Counted from the first letter of the stretch, positions 42,317 through 51,211 are shown. The stretch: 64,000 nucleotides of DNA from Cellulosimicrobium cellulans (GCF_016907755.1 NZ_JAFBCN010000001.1:4340001-4404000); one strand, 5' to 3'. Numbers and translations are program-made. Notes: a model not told the origin generated them from the sequence alone.

Positions 42317-44215
42317 TCAGCAGGCGCCCAACGACTCCCAGGGGCCGTACTGCTCCGCGCCCGGGACGTTGTTCTGCGTCCACCACTTCGCGCGGAAGCT
42401 CTGGCCCTGGTAGGAGACCGTCGCGCCACCGGTGTAGACCGCGCTCGACGACCAGGCGGGCGCCGTGCACGTGCCCGGGTCCGTGGGGTCGGTCGGGTCC
42501 GTCGGGTCGGTCGGGTCCGTCGGGTCGGTCGCACCGCACGTGCCGGTCGCCTCCCACGGGCCGCCCGCGCTCGGGCGGTCACCCTGGGTCCACCACTTCG
42601 CGCGGTAGTTCTTCCCCTCGAACGACACCGTCGCGCCGCCCGTGTACACCGCGCTCGCCGACCACGCGGCCAGGCAGTCCGTCGGGTCCGTCGGGTCCGT
42701 CGGGTCCGTCGGGTCGGTCGGGTCCGTCGGGTCGGTCGGGTCCGTCGGGTCGGTCGGGTCCGCCACGCCGTCGACCGGACCGGCCGGGAGCGCACGGATC
42801 TTGTCCGTGAATCCGCCGAGCAGCGTGCCGTCGTGGTTGCCGGAGAGGTCCCACCACATGCCGCCACCGAGGTTCAGGCGGTCGATGTACTCCGCCTTGG
42901 CGGCGACGGACCGCGCGTTGTCGTAGCCCCACCACTGGTCACCGTCGTAGCGCCAGGCCGAGACCGTCGCCGGGTCGTAGTAGTCCTGGCCCCGTGTGCG
43001 GAGCTTGTCGTAGTCCTCGTTGCCCGCCTCCCAGGTGCCGGGGGCTGCTCCCGTCGCCGCCGACCACGGGGCCGAGGACGTGACGCCCTTCCAGCCGCGG
43101 CCGTACATGGCCATGCCGAGGCCGAGCTGGCTCGGGTCGACGCCGCCGCGCAGGTACTCCTGCACCGCCTTGTCGGCGCTGAACTGGCGGTTGGCCGCCC
43201 GCGGGTCGGCAGGGTCGTCGTACAGGTTGGCCTGGGGGCCGGCGAGCGCGGGGTCCCACGCGCCGTGCAGGTCGTAGCCCTGGACGTTGCCGTAGTCGAG
43301 AGAGTCGAAGATCGCCGGGTCGTTCCAGCCGCCCGCCGCGATGTCGTCGGGGTTGGCCGGGAGGAACGCCGAGAGCAGGTAGTGCTTGCCGGTCTGCGCG
43401 CCGTACGCGTCGAGCTGCTTGCGGAACTCGGCGAGCAGCAGCTTGAAGTTCGCGCGGTCGTTCACGGTGTCGACGTAGTTGCCCACCTCGCCGTTGTTCG
43501 AGCCGGGCCACTCCCAGTCGATGTCGATGCCGTCGAACACGCCCGCGGCAGCGCCGGCCCCGCCGCGGCCGTCGATCACGGGGAGGTTGCCCTTGATGTA
43601 GATGTCGATGCACGACGACACGAGCTTCTCGCGCGACGCCTGCGTCGCGGCAGCCCGCGAGAAGTTCTTGGACCAGGTCCAGCCACCGATGGAGATGAGG
43701 GCGCGGAGCTGCGGGTTCTTCGCCTTGAGCTGCTTGAGCTGGTTGAACGAGCCGGCGAGCGGCTGGTCCCACGTGTCCGCCACGCCGGCCACGGAGTTCG
43801 CCGCGGTGTAGCCCATGCCGAAGTCGGCCCACGCGTCACCGGCGCCGTCGGAGCCGTTGGGCCCCGTGCCCTGCGCCTTGTTCGCGATGAAGCACGTGAG
43901 GTTCTGGTAGTGGATGTTGCCGAACGAGTAGTTGATGTGCGTGAGGTCCTGGGCGGCGCCGGAGTCCTGGACCTTCTTGAGCTGGAAGTTGCGGCCGTAC
44001 ACGCCCCACTGCGTGAAGTAGCCGACGTTGCGGTAGCCGTTCACGTCGCTGTCGCCCGGGTGGGAGACGGCGGCGGGTGCGACCTCGGCAGCCTGGGCCG
44101 GCGCGACTCCCGCGAGGAGCCCGCCGACGAGCGCCGCTGCGGTCGCGAGCGCCGCGAGGCGCGCGCCGCGACGACGCCCCGGTCGGGGTGGTCTGGTGAA
44201 GAGGGACACGTCCAT
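42317..44215 (-). CDS. Secreted GH18 chitinase with two C-terminal CBM5/12 modules
   Basis: The protein is 632 aa, ATG 44215 (RBS-like GAGGCAGGA upstream). Signal peptide cleaves near PAQAAEV. The GH18 domain starts at GYRNVGYFTQWGVYGRNFQL, with ALISIGGWTWSKNFS and catalytic GIDIDWEWPGSNN (Glu235), and YDLHGAWDP and GGGMWWDLSGN later. A (TDP)n linker is followed by a CBM5/12 (AWSASAVYTGGATVSFEGKN...AKWWTQGDRP), a second (TDP)n linker, and a last CBM5/12 (APAWSSSAVYTGGATVSYQG). GH18 is closest in style to the insect/Streptomyces-like subfamily with the long Cys-containing insert. It should hydrolyse chitin extracellularly. Confidence 0.96.
   Translation of the reverse strand: MDVSLFTRPPRPGRRRGARLAALATAAALVGGLLAGVAPAQAAEVAPAAVSHPGDSDVNGYRNVGYFTQWGVYGRNFQLKKVQDSGAAQDLTHINYSFGNIHYQNLTCFIANKAQGTGPNGSDGAGDAWADFGMGYTAANSVAGVADTWDQPLAGSFNQLKQLKAKNPQLRALISIGGWTWSKNFSRAAATQASREKLVSSCIDIYIKGNLPVIDGRGGAGAAAGVFDGIDIDWEWPGSNNGEVGNYVDTVNDRANFKLLLAEFRKQLDAYGAQTGKHYLLSAFLPANPDDIAAGGWNDPAIFDSLDYGNVQGYDLHGAWDPALAGPQANLYDDPADPRAANRQFSADKAVQEYLRGGVDPSQLGLGMAMYGRGWKGVTSSAPWSAATGAAPGTWEAGNEDYDKLRTRGQDYYDPATVSAWRYDGDQWWGYDNARSVAAKAEYIDRLNLGGGMWWDLSGNHDGTLLGGFTDKIRALPAGPVDGVADPTDPTDPTDPTDPTDPTDPTDPTDPTDCLAAWSASAVYTGGATVSFEGKNYRAKWWTQGDRPSAGGPWEATGTCGATDPTDPTDPTDPTDPTDPGTCTAPAWSSSAVYTGGATVSYQGQSFRAKWWTQNNVPGAEQYGPWESLGAC
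42475..42532 (-). repeat. 9-bp tandem repeats encoding TDP linker (distal)
   Basis: About six 9-bp units alternate GTCGGGTCC and GTCGGGTCG on the plus strand and encode (TDP)6 between the two CBM5/12 modules. Confidence 0.85.
42676..42762 (-). repeat. 9-bp tandem repeats encoding TDP linker (proximal)
   Basis: About nine 9-bp units, same alternating pair as at 42475, encode the linker between GH18 and the first CBM. The near-identity of the two tracts, 140 bp apart, would allow deletion of one CBM by recombination. Confidence 0.85.
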
Positions 44216-44474
44216 GGGTCCTGCCTCGTTGCTGGTGCGGTGGGCCACGTCGCCGTCCTCCGGAGTCTCCGTCGCCCTCGGGTCCCCTCGAACGTAATGA
44301 CGCGGGCATCGTGTCGTTATCCGCGCTTCCCACATTGTTCATGGTGCGAACTTACCCGTGCCATAAGGGTTACCCCGTAGGACAGACGCCCCCAGAAACG
44401 GACGAAACCCATCGAATCGCCCTCGGTCGAGGACCCGCGATACGTACCGCTGCTGCGGGAGTCGTGGATTCCCC
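44216..44474 (-). promoter_or_regulatory. Upstream region of second chitinase
   Basis: 259 bp between the regulator stop (44475) and the chitinase start. The stretch 44293-44400 is clearly less GC-rich than its surroundings and contains GTTATC, ATTGTTCATGG and a near-repeat GGTAACCCTTATGGCACGGG then GGTAAG on the minus strand. I see no convincing -35/-10 pair, but it should hold the chitinase promoter. Confidence 0.45.
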
Positions 44475-47400
44475 TCAGCGCCCGACGCGGTGCGCGAGCA
44501 CGGTGAGCTCGACGCGCGAGCGCACCCCGAGCTTGCGGAACACGCGGCCGAGATGCACCTCCACCGTGCGGACCGACAGGTAGAGCTGGTCCGCCGCCTC
44601 CCGGTTGGACGCGCCCTGGACGACGAGCAGCGCGACGTCGAGCTCGCGCTCCGTGAGCTCGTCGGACCACCGCCCCCGGAGCTCGGCGAGCGCCTCGTCC
44701 GACACGTCGCTCTCGCGCACCGCGAGCCGGCACGCGTCCGGCGGCACGGGGCGGGGCACCGACGTCGGGTCGGCGCCCGGCCGCTGCCCACCGAGCACCC
44801 CGGGCAGCGGCGCGTGCAGTCCCGCGGCGCGCGCGGCGGCGGCCCACGACCCGGCGGGCGCCCCGCCCACCACCGTCCCGGACGCCCCCGCCGGTATCGG
44901 GGACCCGAGCGCGTCGTCGGTCACCGGCCCGCCGAGGAGCCGGACGACGTCGGCGTGCTCGTCCCGCGCGATCGTCGTCCAGGCGTCCGCCCCCGCGTCG
45001 TCGAACAGCTCGATCGCGGACAGGAAGAGGCCGTGCGCGCGCTGCAGCTCGCCCGCGCGCACGAGGGCGCGCGCGGCGCAGAGGTCGGTCCGCGCGTGCT
45101 CGTACGGCGAGGCCGTGGTCCGGTTCACCCGTGTCGCCCGCTCGAGCGGCACGGTGAGGTCCTCGGGCGCGGCCAGGGACACGTCGGCCCGGACGAGCGT
45201 CGCCGACCGCAGCGACGGCGGCAGCTCCTTCGCGTCCACCTTCCGTCGCGCCAGCGCGCGCTGCGCCGCGTCGTGGCGTCCCGCGACGACCCACGCCTCG
45301 ACGTCGTCCAGCCCCGGCAGCGGGAGCATGCGTGCGCTGTCGGGACGCTCACGCTCCGCCGCGAGCTCCAGCAGCGTGGCCGCCTGGGTGACGTGGTGGG
45401 CGAACGCGGCACCCATCGCCCGGTCCACGAGGAGCCCGAGCCGCACCGGGCGGGACGTCGGGCTCGCGCACGTCTCCTCGAGCGCCGTCGCCACCGGGCC
45501 CACGACGCCCCGGGTCATCATGTCGAGACGACGGGCCGCCGCCACGCCGAGCCCGGCGAACGGCAGCCCGAGCGGGAGCCGGAACGCTGCCTCCGCGAGC
45601 TCGTCCGCGGCCCGGGTCAGGGTGCCACGCCACAGGTGCACGAGCGACTGCGCCAGCCGGACGTGCGCCTCCGCGAGCGGTGTGAGGGCGGCGTCCGGGC
45701 CGTCGAACCACCGGCCGCCGTCGCGGACCGGGGCGAGGGACGCGACGACGCTCGCGAGCGTCTGCGCCGCGTCGTCGAGCCGGTCGTCGGCGGCGAGGGC
45801 GAGCGCACGGCTCACCTGCAGCGACGCCTCGTGGTCGGGCCCGAGGTCGACGTCGGGGACCACGCCGCGCTCGCCCACGCCGAACACCGCCGCCCAGGAC
45901 CGTGCGAGCGCGAGCCCCGCCGCCGTCTCGTCGTCGTCGCACCAGGACGCGAGGAACGTCGCCGTGTCGAGGAGCTGTGACGTGCTCACGCCGTCGCCCC
46001 GCTCCGCGTGCAGCCGCGCCGCGTTGAGCACGCCCGACACGACCCCCGCCACCGCGTCCGGCGCCAGGTCGTCGGGCTGCCCGCCGCGCAGGTAGGGCGA
46101 GAGCACGTCGTCGGGGACCTGGCCCTCGGCGAGCGTCAGCGCGGCGACGAGCGGCCCGAGCGTCCGCGCCCGCAGCGCGTCGTCGCCGCTGCGCGACGCC
46201 TTGCGCAACCAGTCCGCCGCGTCCTGCACGTGGCCCGACCGCAGCGCGGCGACACCCGCGATCGCGAACGCCTCGGCGCGGTGCTCGGTCGCGGCCTGGC
46301 TCGCCGCCTCCCGGGCGACCTCGTGCGCCCAGACGACGTCCCCGCGGTCCAGGTGCCGCCGCGCGATCCGCAGCAGCCCCGGGACGAGCGCCGGGTCGCC
46401 GACGAGCGTCGCGAGCGCCGAGTGCCACACCGAGACGTCGTCCTCACCGGCGCGGCGGTGCGCCTCGGCGAGCGCGACGTGCGCCGTCGTGCGCTCGGCG
46501 AGCCGCGCGTCCGCGTGGACCAGGGACCGCAGGCGCGGGTCGACGAACGCGAAGCGGCCACCCACGAGCGCGAGGTGCTCGGCGAGCGGACCGTCGAGCA
46601 CCTCGTCCATCGCGAGGCCGGTCGCCGACAGCAGCAGCTCGGTCCGGTCGACGACGGCCACGGCCGCGACGAGGAGCGCGTGCCGCTCGCCCTCGCTGAG
46701 GGCGGCGAGACGGTCGGCGAAGAGGGAGCGCACGGCGGGGACGGCCGGCAACGGGTCCGGGAGGATCGACCCCCCGGAGAGCTGCTCGGGCGTGAGCAGC
46801 GCCGCCGTCTGCGTGAGCGCCGCGGCGTTGCCGCCGAGGAGCCCCGCGAGGCGCGCCGCGACGTGCGGCGCGACGGCGAGCCGACGCTCGACGAGCAGCA
46901 GGTGCAGGGCGTCTGCCGCCGCGAGGGGCGGGACGGCGCGGAGCTCGAACGGCCCCGAGGACGGGTCGAGCTCGCCCGCGGTCGCCGTCCCGAGGAGCAC
47001 GACCGGCGCGTGCCGCTGCGCGACGAGGCTCGCGAGGACCGCCCTGCTGAGCTCGTCCTGGAGGTGCAGGTCGTCGGCCACGAGGACGACCGTCGCGCCG
47101 TCGAACGACTCCAGGAGGAGCTCGGCGAGCGCGACCGCCGCGACCTCGGGGAGGTACCCGAAGCCGGGGTCGACGGGCTCGAGGACGCGCGTGAGGCGCT
47201 CGGGGACGACGCCGCCTGCGAGCTGCGACACCTGCGACACCAGCGACACGACCGCGGAGCCCGGCGCGGGAGCACCCGCGGGCGGGCGACACCGCAGGGT
47301 GAGCGTCGGGCGCGCGAAGGTGGACGTCGCGACGGCCTCGCACACGAGCTCGAGCGTCGCGCTCGCCCCCATGCCGCGCTCCGCCGTCCAGACGAGGCCG

Positions 47401-47537
47401 CCCTTGCCCTCGCTCACGGCGGCGAGCGCGCGGTCGATCTCCTGCGCGCGGGAGGAGAGCCGCTCGAGCCGTCGCGCGGACCGCGTGTCCGCGCGACGGT
47501 GCGGCTCGGGAACCAGGTAGTCGTGCTGTTCTGACAT
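44475..47537 (-). CDS. Large LuxR/LAL-type transcriptional regulator
   Basis: The protein is 1,020 aa. ATG 47537 follows GGAGGGTCCCGAC; a frame extending to 47594 is rejected. The N-terminal part is NTPase-like (LSSRAQEIDRALAAVSEGKG, ATVVLVADDLHLQDELSRAV as Walker B), but the P-loop reads AERGMGASA with Ala58 in place of Lys. A long helical TPR-like middle follows. The C-terminus is a clear LuxR HTH: LTERELDVALLVVQGASNRE and VRTVEVHLGRVFRKLGVRSR. Known LAL regulators respond to an inducer through the NTPase/TPR parts. Being just upstream of two chitinases, it might control them, but no binding site is demonstrable. Confidence 0.9.
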   Translation of the reverse strand: MSEQHDYLVPEPHRRADTRSARRLERLSSRAQEIDRALAAVSEGKGGLVWTAERGMGASATLELVCEAVATSTFARPTLTLRCRPPAGAPAPGSAVVSLVSQVSQLAGGVVPERLTRVLEPVDPGFGYLPEVAAVALAELLLESFDGATVVLVADDLHLQDELSRAVLASLVAQRHAPVVLLGTATAGELDPSSGPFELRAVPPLAAADALHLLLVERRLAVAPHVAARLAGLLGGNAAALTQTAALLTPEQLSGGSILPDPLPAVPAVRSLFADRLAALSEGERHALLVAAVAVVDRTELLLSATGLAMDEVLDGPLAEHLALVGGRFAFVDPRLRSLVHADARLAERTTAHVALAEAHRRAGEDDVSVWHSALATLVGDPALVPGLLRIARRHLDRGDVVWAHEVAREAASQAATEHRAEAFAIAGVAALRSGHVQDAADWLRKASRSGDDALRARTLGPLVAALTLAEGQVPDDVLSPYLRGGQPDDLAPDAVAGVVSGVLNAARLHAERGDGVSTSQLLDTATFLASWCDDDETAAGLALARSWAAVFGVGERGVVPDVDLGPDHEASLQVSRALALAADDRLDDAAQTLASVVASLAPVRDGGRWFDGPDAALTPLAEAHVRLAQSLVHLWRGTLTRAADELAEAAFRLPLGLPFAGLGVAAARRLDMMTRGVVGPVATALEETCASPTSRPVRLGLLVDRAMGAAFAHHVTQAATLLELAAERERPDSARMLPLPGLDDVEAWVVAGRHDAAQRALARRKVDAKELPPSLRSATLVRADVSLAAPEDLTVPLERATRVNRTTASPYEHARTDLCAARALVRAGELQRAHGLFLSAIELFDDAGADAWTTIARDEHADVVRLLGGPVTDDALGSPIPAGASGTVVGGAPAGSWAAAARAAGLHAPLPGVLGGQRPGADPTSVPRPVPPDACRLAVRESDVSDEALAELRGRWSDELTERELDVALLVVQGASNREAADQLYLSVRTVEVHLGRVFRKLGVRSRVELTVLAHRVGR

Positions 47538-47664
47538 GTCGGGACCCTCCGTCCGGGGGCTTCTTCGCCCGTCGACCGGATGAAATGTTAACAACCCTCC
47601 GTAAACAAGGGATCACCACATCGTTTCCCGGTCGTCACACGACCGCCACCTGGGCCGACGGCGC

Positions 47665-47693
47665 TTGCCCCTCCTGGGTGGGAGGGCTAGCCT
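47665..47693 (+). promoter_or_regulatory. Promoter of corA operon
   Basis: TTGCCC (47665-47670), 17 bp and TAGCCT (47688-47693) predict a start near 47700, which leaves a leader of about 350 nt before the first structural gene. Confidence 0.6.
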
Positions 47694-47785
47694 GGCCTCG
47701 ATCCCCGTCGCGGCCACGGTTCTCGTGCGCCCCGACCCGGGTGCGGCGCCCACGGCGCCGCCGCCACGAGAGCGAGGTGAGCCCC

Positions 47786-47857
47786 ATGCCGGACGGCAGC
47801 AGTCATAGAACCGCGCACTGCGCGCTCACCCTCCGTGGCCCGCAGCCCGTCGCCTGA
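47786..47857 (+). CDS. 23-aa upstream ORF in corA leader
   Basis: ATG at 47786 has GAGCGAGGTGAGCCCC in front, a good ribosome binding site, and runs 23 codons to TGA at 47855-47857. The peptide starts MPDGSSHRTAHC and ends GPQPVA. No family is recognised. Its position in the long leader before a Mg transporter gene recalls the CorL leader peptide of enterobacteria, but there is no sequence similarity I can claim. Confidence 0.45.
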   Translation: MPDGSSHRTAHCALTLRGPQPVA

Positions 47858-47989
47858 GTCCGCGAGCACCCTCGAGGACTCCCTCGACCGGCCGTCGCCC
47901 CCGCGCGGGGAGGTCGCCAGTGCGCACCGCGCGCGCCGTCGTGCGCGCCGCAGGACCACCCGCTGACGCACCCGCCGACCCACCCGCAC

Positions 47990-48010
47990 GCGCCACCCAC
48001 CCGGTGGCGC
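47990..48010 (+). other. Hairpin 40 nt before first structural gene of corA operon
   Basis: GCGCCACC (47990-47997) pairs with GGTGGCGC (48003-48010), loop CACCC. It could act as an attenuator or mask translation signals; the evidence is only the stem. Confidence 0.4.
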
Positions 48011-48049
48011 TCGCCCGTGGTCGTCGGCCCGCCGAGAAGGACGACCACC

Positions 48050-48241
48050 ATGACCCAGCGCTCGCCAGCCACCGAGACCCGGACCCGCCCCGCACGCCTC
48101 CCCCTGCGGGACGCGCGCGACGACCGACGCCGCGCCCGCCGACCGAACCTGGAACGCCAGTCGATCTCCTTCACCGTCGGCCTGTACGTGTTCATCTGCG
48201 TCGCGCTGCTGCTCGCCCACGTCACCGCCGGGGGTGTCTGA
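48050..48241 (+). CDS. 63-aa single-pass membrane protein, corA partner
   Basis: ATG 48050 follows GAGAAGGACGACCACC. The first 38 residues are very basic and Arg-rich (RTRPARLPLRDARDDRRRAR), then one helix, SISFTVGLYVFICVALLLAHV. The stop TGA at 48239-48241 overlaps the corA ATG by 1 nt, so both are translationally coupled. No family is recognised. A small regulator or assembly factor of the transporter is the natural guess, without further evidence. Confidence 0.65.
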   Translation: MTQRSPATETRTRPARLPLRDARDDRRRARRPNLERQSISFTVGLYVFICVALLLAHVTAGGV

Positions 48242-49272
48242 TGACGACGACGCTGCCCGAGCCCACGAGCCTCGCCGCCGCGGCGCGCGTCGACCGCGCC
48301 CTCCCCGCGCCCGCGCGCGGCGGGCTGGACCTGCACGCCCGCGCGCACGGCACCGGCGCCCCCCGGTTCGACCCCCGCGTCCTGCGCTCCCGCTGGGTCC
48401 AGGTCGGCGTGGGCGACCCCGACGCGACGGCCCGCGCTGCCGAGCACGGCGTCGACTTCGCCGCCGCCGGGGGTCGGGTCTGGGAGACGGACGCCCACGT
48501 CTACCTCCCCGTGACCGCCACGCGGCGCGACGGCGACCGGGTCGTCTACGAGCGGATCGTGCTCGCCCTCTCCCCCGACGTCGTCGTGACCGCCCAGCCG
48601 CAGCGCCACTACGGCGTCTTCGACAAGGCGATCGCACGCATGCGGCGCACCCCGTGGCTCATCGCCTCCTCCTACGGCGTCGCGTACTCGCTGCTGTACG
48701 CGCTCAACGAGGCGGCCGACCGGGTCGTGTCGTACGCGAGCGACCTCCTCGAGGACATGTCCGACGAGATCGACGAGGCGACGCGCGGCGTCGACTCCCG
48801 CGGCCGGGAGATCGGGGTGAGCGACATGCAGGACACCATCACCCGCATGAACCGCGCGGAGGAGATCGTCTCGCGCGCCCAGGAGTCCCAGCTCTCGCTC
48901 GCCCGCGCCGCGCGGCACCTGCGCAGCGAGATCGCCGACTCGGACCCCGTGCTCGCGGGACTGGTCGAGACCCTGGTCGCGGACGTCGACGGGGTGAAGC
49001 AGCACGCGAGCTTCGAGCACGACAAGGTGCGGTACCTGCAGCAGGCGATCATGACCTCGCTCGACGTCAAGCAGGCCCAGATCGTCAAGGTCTTCACGAT
49101 CATCACGGCCGTCTTCCTGCCGCCGACGCTCATCGCGTCGTTCTACGGCATGAACTTCACGCACATGCCCGAGCTCGACCGCCCGTACGGCTTCACGCTC
49201 ACGGTCCTGCTCACCCTCGTGGCAGCCGTCATCCCGCTCGCCTACATCAAGCGCCGCGGCTGGCTCCGCTGA
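48241..49272 (+). CDS. corA: CorA family magnesium/cobalt channel
   Basis: The protein is 343 aa. ATG 48241 is coupled to the small gene before it. The N-terminal cytoplasmic funnel is followed by the long stalk helix (MQDTITRMNRAEEIVSRAQE, KVRYLQQAIMTSLDVKQAQI) and two C-terminal membrane helices. The signature loop YGMNFTHMPEL contains GMN, and the end KRRGWL is typical of CorA. It mediates passive, voltage-driven uptake of Mg2+ (or related divalent ions) as a pentamer. Possible control by the leader at 47700-48049 is inference. Confidence 0.93.
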   Translation: MTTTLPEPTSLAAAARVDRALPAPARGGLDLHARAHGTGAPRFDPRVLRSRWVQVGVGDPDATARAAEHGVDFAAAGGRVWETDAHVYLPVTATRRDGDRVVYERIVLALSPDVVVTAQPQRHYGVFDKAIARMRRTPWLIASSYGVAYSLLYALNEAADRVVSYASDLLEDMSDEIDEATRGVDSRGREIGVSDMQDTITRMNRAEEIVSRAQESQLSLARAARHLRSEIADSDPVLAGLVETLVADVDGVKQHASFEHDKVRYLQQAIMTSLDVKQAQIVKVFTIITAVFLPPTLIASFYGMNFTHMPELDRPYGFTLTVLLTLVAAVIPLAYIKRRGWLR

Positions 49273-49280
49273 CCTCAGCG

Positions 49281-49439
49281 GCGCGCGCTCGCGTCTCAAG
49301 CCCGCGGGGTCGGGTCCACGGCGCACGCTCGGGCCTCAAGCCCGCGGGGTCGGGTCCACGGCGCACGCTCGGGCCTCAAGCCCGCGGGGTCGGGCCCGCG
49401 GCGCGGGCTCGGGCCTCAAGCCCGCAAGTCGGGTCCGCG
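49281..49439. repeat. Four 40-bp tandem repeats
   Basis: Units begin at 49281, 49321, 49361 and 49401 (40, 40, 40 and 39 bp). Units 2 and 3 differ by only a few bases near their ends. Each contains GGGCCTCAAGCCC or a one-base variant, a small palindrome, and CGCGGGGTCGGGTCC. There are no spacers, so this is not CRISPR. Confidence 0.9.
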
Positions 49440-49567
49440 GCGCGGAGCTGGTGCGACCGTCCCACGCGGCGACCGAATGCGGCAGTGGGAACATGCTCGG
49501 TGAACCGACACCGCGTGCAGTCGCCCGAGGTGAGCGCCGACCAGGGCGAGACGACGCCGGGCGGGGT

Positions 49568-49662
49568 GGGTGGTGGTGCCGCGTCGTGGCGGGCCTGGCG
49601 GGAGCCGCGAGGAACGAGCGGCGGATGGTAGACGCGGCACCACCACCCACCCCGACCACCCA
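49568..49662. repeat. 95-bp dispersed palindromic element, copy B
   Basis: Identical to 3851-3945. Here the terminal inverted repeat is longer: 24 perfect base pairs between 49562-49585 and 49631-49654, with a 45-nt centre. Confidence 0.87.
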
Positions 49663-49750
49663 ACCCGACCACACGCCGTCGACACGGTAACCACGGCTCT
49701 ACCTCGAACAACCACGGCTCTGTCTCACGCGACGCTCTGCGGGAGGTGCA

Positions 49751-50191
49751 TCAGGCCTCGAGGATCAGCGTGACCGGGCCGTCGTTGACGAGCTCCACGG
49801 CCATGTGCGCCCCGAACCGCCCGGTCGCGACCTCGATCCCGCGCTCGCGCAGCCGCGCCACGACCGCCTCGACCAAGGGCTCCGCGACGGGACCGGGCGC
49901 CGCGCCGTTCCACGAGGGTCGGCGGCCCTTCTTCGTGTCGGCGTAGAGCGTGAACTGGCTGACGACCAGCACGGGAGCGCCCTCGTCCTGCACCGAGCGC
50001 TCCCCCGCGAGGATCCGGAGCTCTGCGATCTTGCGCGCGATCGTCTCGACCTGCGTGTCGCCGTCGTCGTGGGTCACGCCGACGAGCGCGAGCACGCCCG
50101 GACGGTCGATCGCTCCCACGACCTCCGTCGTGCCGTCCTCGGACACCACGCTCACGCTCGCGCGCGAGACGCGCTGCAGGACGGCCCTCAC
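49751..50191 (-). CDS. dtd: D-aminoacyl-tRNA deacylase
   Basis: The protein is 146 aa, the usual length. GTG 50191 overlaps the asparaginase stop by 4 nt; longer frames are rejected because [13 protein letters not shown] is the family start (read here from GTG). Conserved motifs: [20 protein letters not shown], the proofreading motif, and [20 protein letters not shown]. It hydrolyses D-amino acids wrongly attached to tRNA, as a cytoplasmic dimer. Confidence 0.96.
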   Translation of the reverse strand: MRAVLQRVSRASVSVVSEDGTTEVVGAIDRPGVLALVGVTHDDGDTQVETIARKIAELRILAGERSVQDEGAPVLVVSQFTLYADTKKGRRPSWNGAAPGPVAEPLVEAVVARLRERGIEVATGRFGAHMAVELVNDGPVTLILEA

Positions 50192-51204
50192 GCGTGTCGC
50201 TCCGTGTCGAGCACCGCGCGCACCGACCCCACCGGGCGACCCGCGCCGAGCACGGGCACGTCGCCGAGCGCGGTCAGCGCCGCGTCGTCGGCCCCTGCCA
50301 CGCCGAGCGCGCCGAGGCGCCGGAGCGCGGCGGCGAGCACCGCGGGCCGCGGGCGGGAGCCGCCGTCGAGCACCTTGAAGGCGAGCGCGCTGCCGTCGGG
50401 CAGTCCGGCACCGTAGACGCCGTCCGCGCCGTCCTTGGCGACCAGGCCCGGCACCGCGCGCATCGCGAGCGTCGCGTCCCGGCCCGTCCCGCCGACCATC
50501 TCCGGGAACGCCGCCATCGCGCGGGCGACGTGCGCCTCCGGCGAGCGCGGGTCGCGCTCCGGGGCGGCCGCGAGCCGCCCGAACGCGCGCGCGAGGCCGC
50601 GCACGGTCGTGGAGAAGAGCGGCGCCCCGCACCCGTCGACGGTCACGTGCTCGACCGGCACGCTGGTCGCCTGGGCGACGGTCTCACGGACCGCGACCTG
50701 CAGCGGGTGGTCGACGTCCAGGTAGGTGGCGGTGTCCCAGCCGGCGGCGACGCACGTCGCGAGCATCGCCGCGTGCTTGCCGGAGCAGTTCTGCGTGATC
50801 GACGACGGCCCGTGGCCCTCGCGCTGCCACGCGAACGCGGCGGGCGGGTGGAGCGGCATGTCGGGCGTGTTCTGCAGCGCCGACTCGTCGAGCCCGACGC
50901 CCTCGAGGATCTCCCGGACCCCGGCGAGGTGCTCCGGCTCCCCGTTGTGGCTCGCCGCGGCGAGCGCGAGGAGACGCGGCGGGAGGACGAGCCCGTGCCG
51001 CAGCATCGCGACGGCCTGGAACGGCTTGACGCTCGACCGCGGCCAGATCACGGCGTCGGCGTCGCCACGCTCCAGGACCGGCCCGCGGTCATCGCCCAGC
51101 AGGACGAGGTGCCCGGCGTGGACCGACTCCACGAGGTCACCCCGGACGACCTCGGCGAGCGGGACGGCGGCGCGCTCGATCCCGCCCCGGACGTGCCCGG
51201 TCAC
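50188..51204 (-). CDS. Asparaginase (type II-like, AnsA/Rhizobium type)
   Basis: The protein is 338 aa from GTG 51204. It fits the asparaginase II family related to the Rhizobium etli thermolabile enzyme: [60 protein letters not shown] (catalytic SxxK region and Cys/Lys site) and [20 protein letters not shown]. It hydrolyses L-asparagine to aspartate and ammonia. Its start lies 7 nt from the DUF2516 stop, and its end overlaps dtd, so the three are probably one transcript. Confidence 0.9.
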   Translation of the reverse strand: MTGHVRGGIERAAVPLAEVVRGDLVESVHAGHLVLLGDDRGPVLERGDADAVIWPRSSVKPFQAVAMLRHGLVLPPRLLALAAASHNGEPEHLAGVREILEGVGLDESALQNTPDMPLHPPAAFAWQREGHGPSSITQNCSGKHAAMLATCVAAGWDTATYLDVDHPLQVAVRETVAQATSVPVEHVTVDGCGAPLFSTTVRGLARAFGRLAAAPERDPRSPEAHVARAMAAFPEMVGGTGRDATLAMRAVPGLVAKDGADGVYGAGLPDGSALAFKVLDGGSRPRPAVLAAALRRLGALGVAGADDAALTALGDVPVLGAGRPVGSVRAVLDTERHA

Positions 51205-51211
51205 CGGCGCG

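Larger units (their letters stand above)
47538..48049. other. Intergenic gap holding regulator promoter and long corA leader
   Basis: About 100 bp next to the regulator start are AT-richer (TGTTAACA at 47586-47593) and should hold its promoter. A plus-strand promoter at 47665-47693 then begins a leader of roughly 350 nt with a 23-codon upstream ORF, a CTCGTG/CACGAG stem around 47722-47773, and a hairpin at 47990-48010. No larger gene is visible. Confidence 0.6.
49273..49750. other. 478-bp repeat-rich gap between convergent genes
   Basis: No gene is visible between the convergent stops of corA and dtd. Four 40-bp tandem units (49281-49439) are followed by the second copy of the palindromic element (core 49568-49662, weaker similarity from about 49500) and by two inverted CGAGGTAGAGCCGTGGTT units near 49686-49725. 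One arrangement thus collects three repeat types. Confidence 0.7.

Noticed and set aside
39345-44215. Tandem chitinases as a recent gene duplication
   Set aside because: The GH18 domains differ strongly (different subfamily motifs, module order and linker code); only CBM5/12 modules are alike.
47740-47860. M-box (ykoK) Mg riboswitch before corA
   Set aside because: AGGTGAG followed by CCCC is suggestive, but the conserved GTCGARAGAC segment and the remaining M-box core could not be found by eye; left as an item for a covariance search.
49281-49439. CRISPR-like array
   Set aside because: Units are contiguous with no spacers and no cas genes are near.
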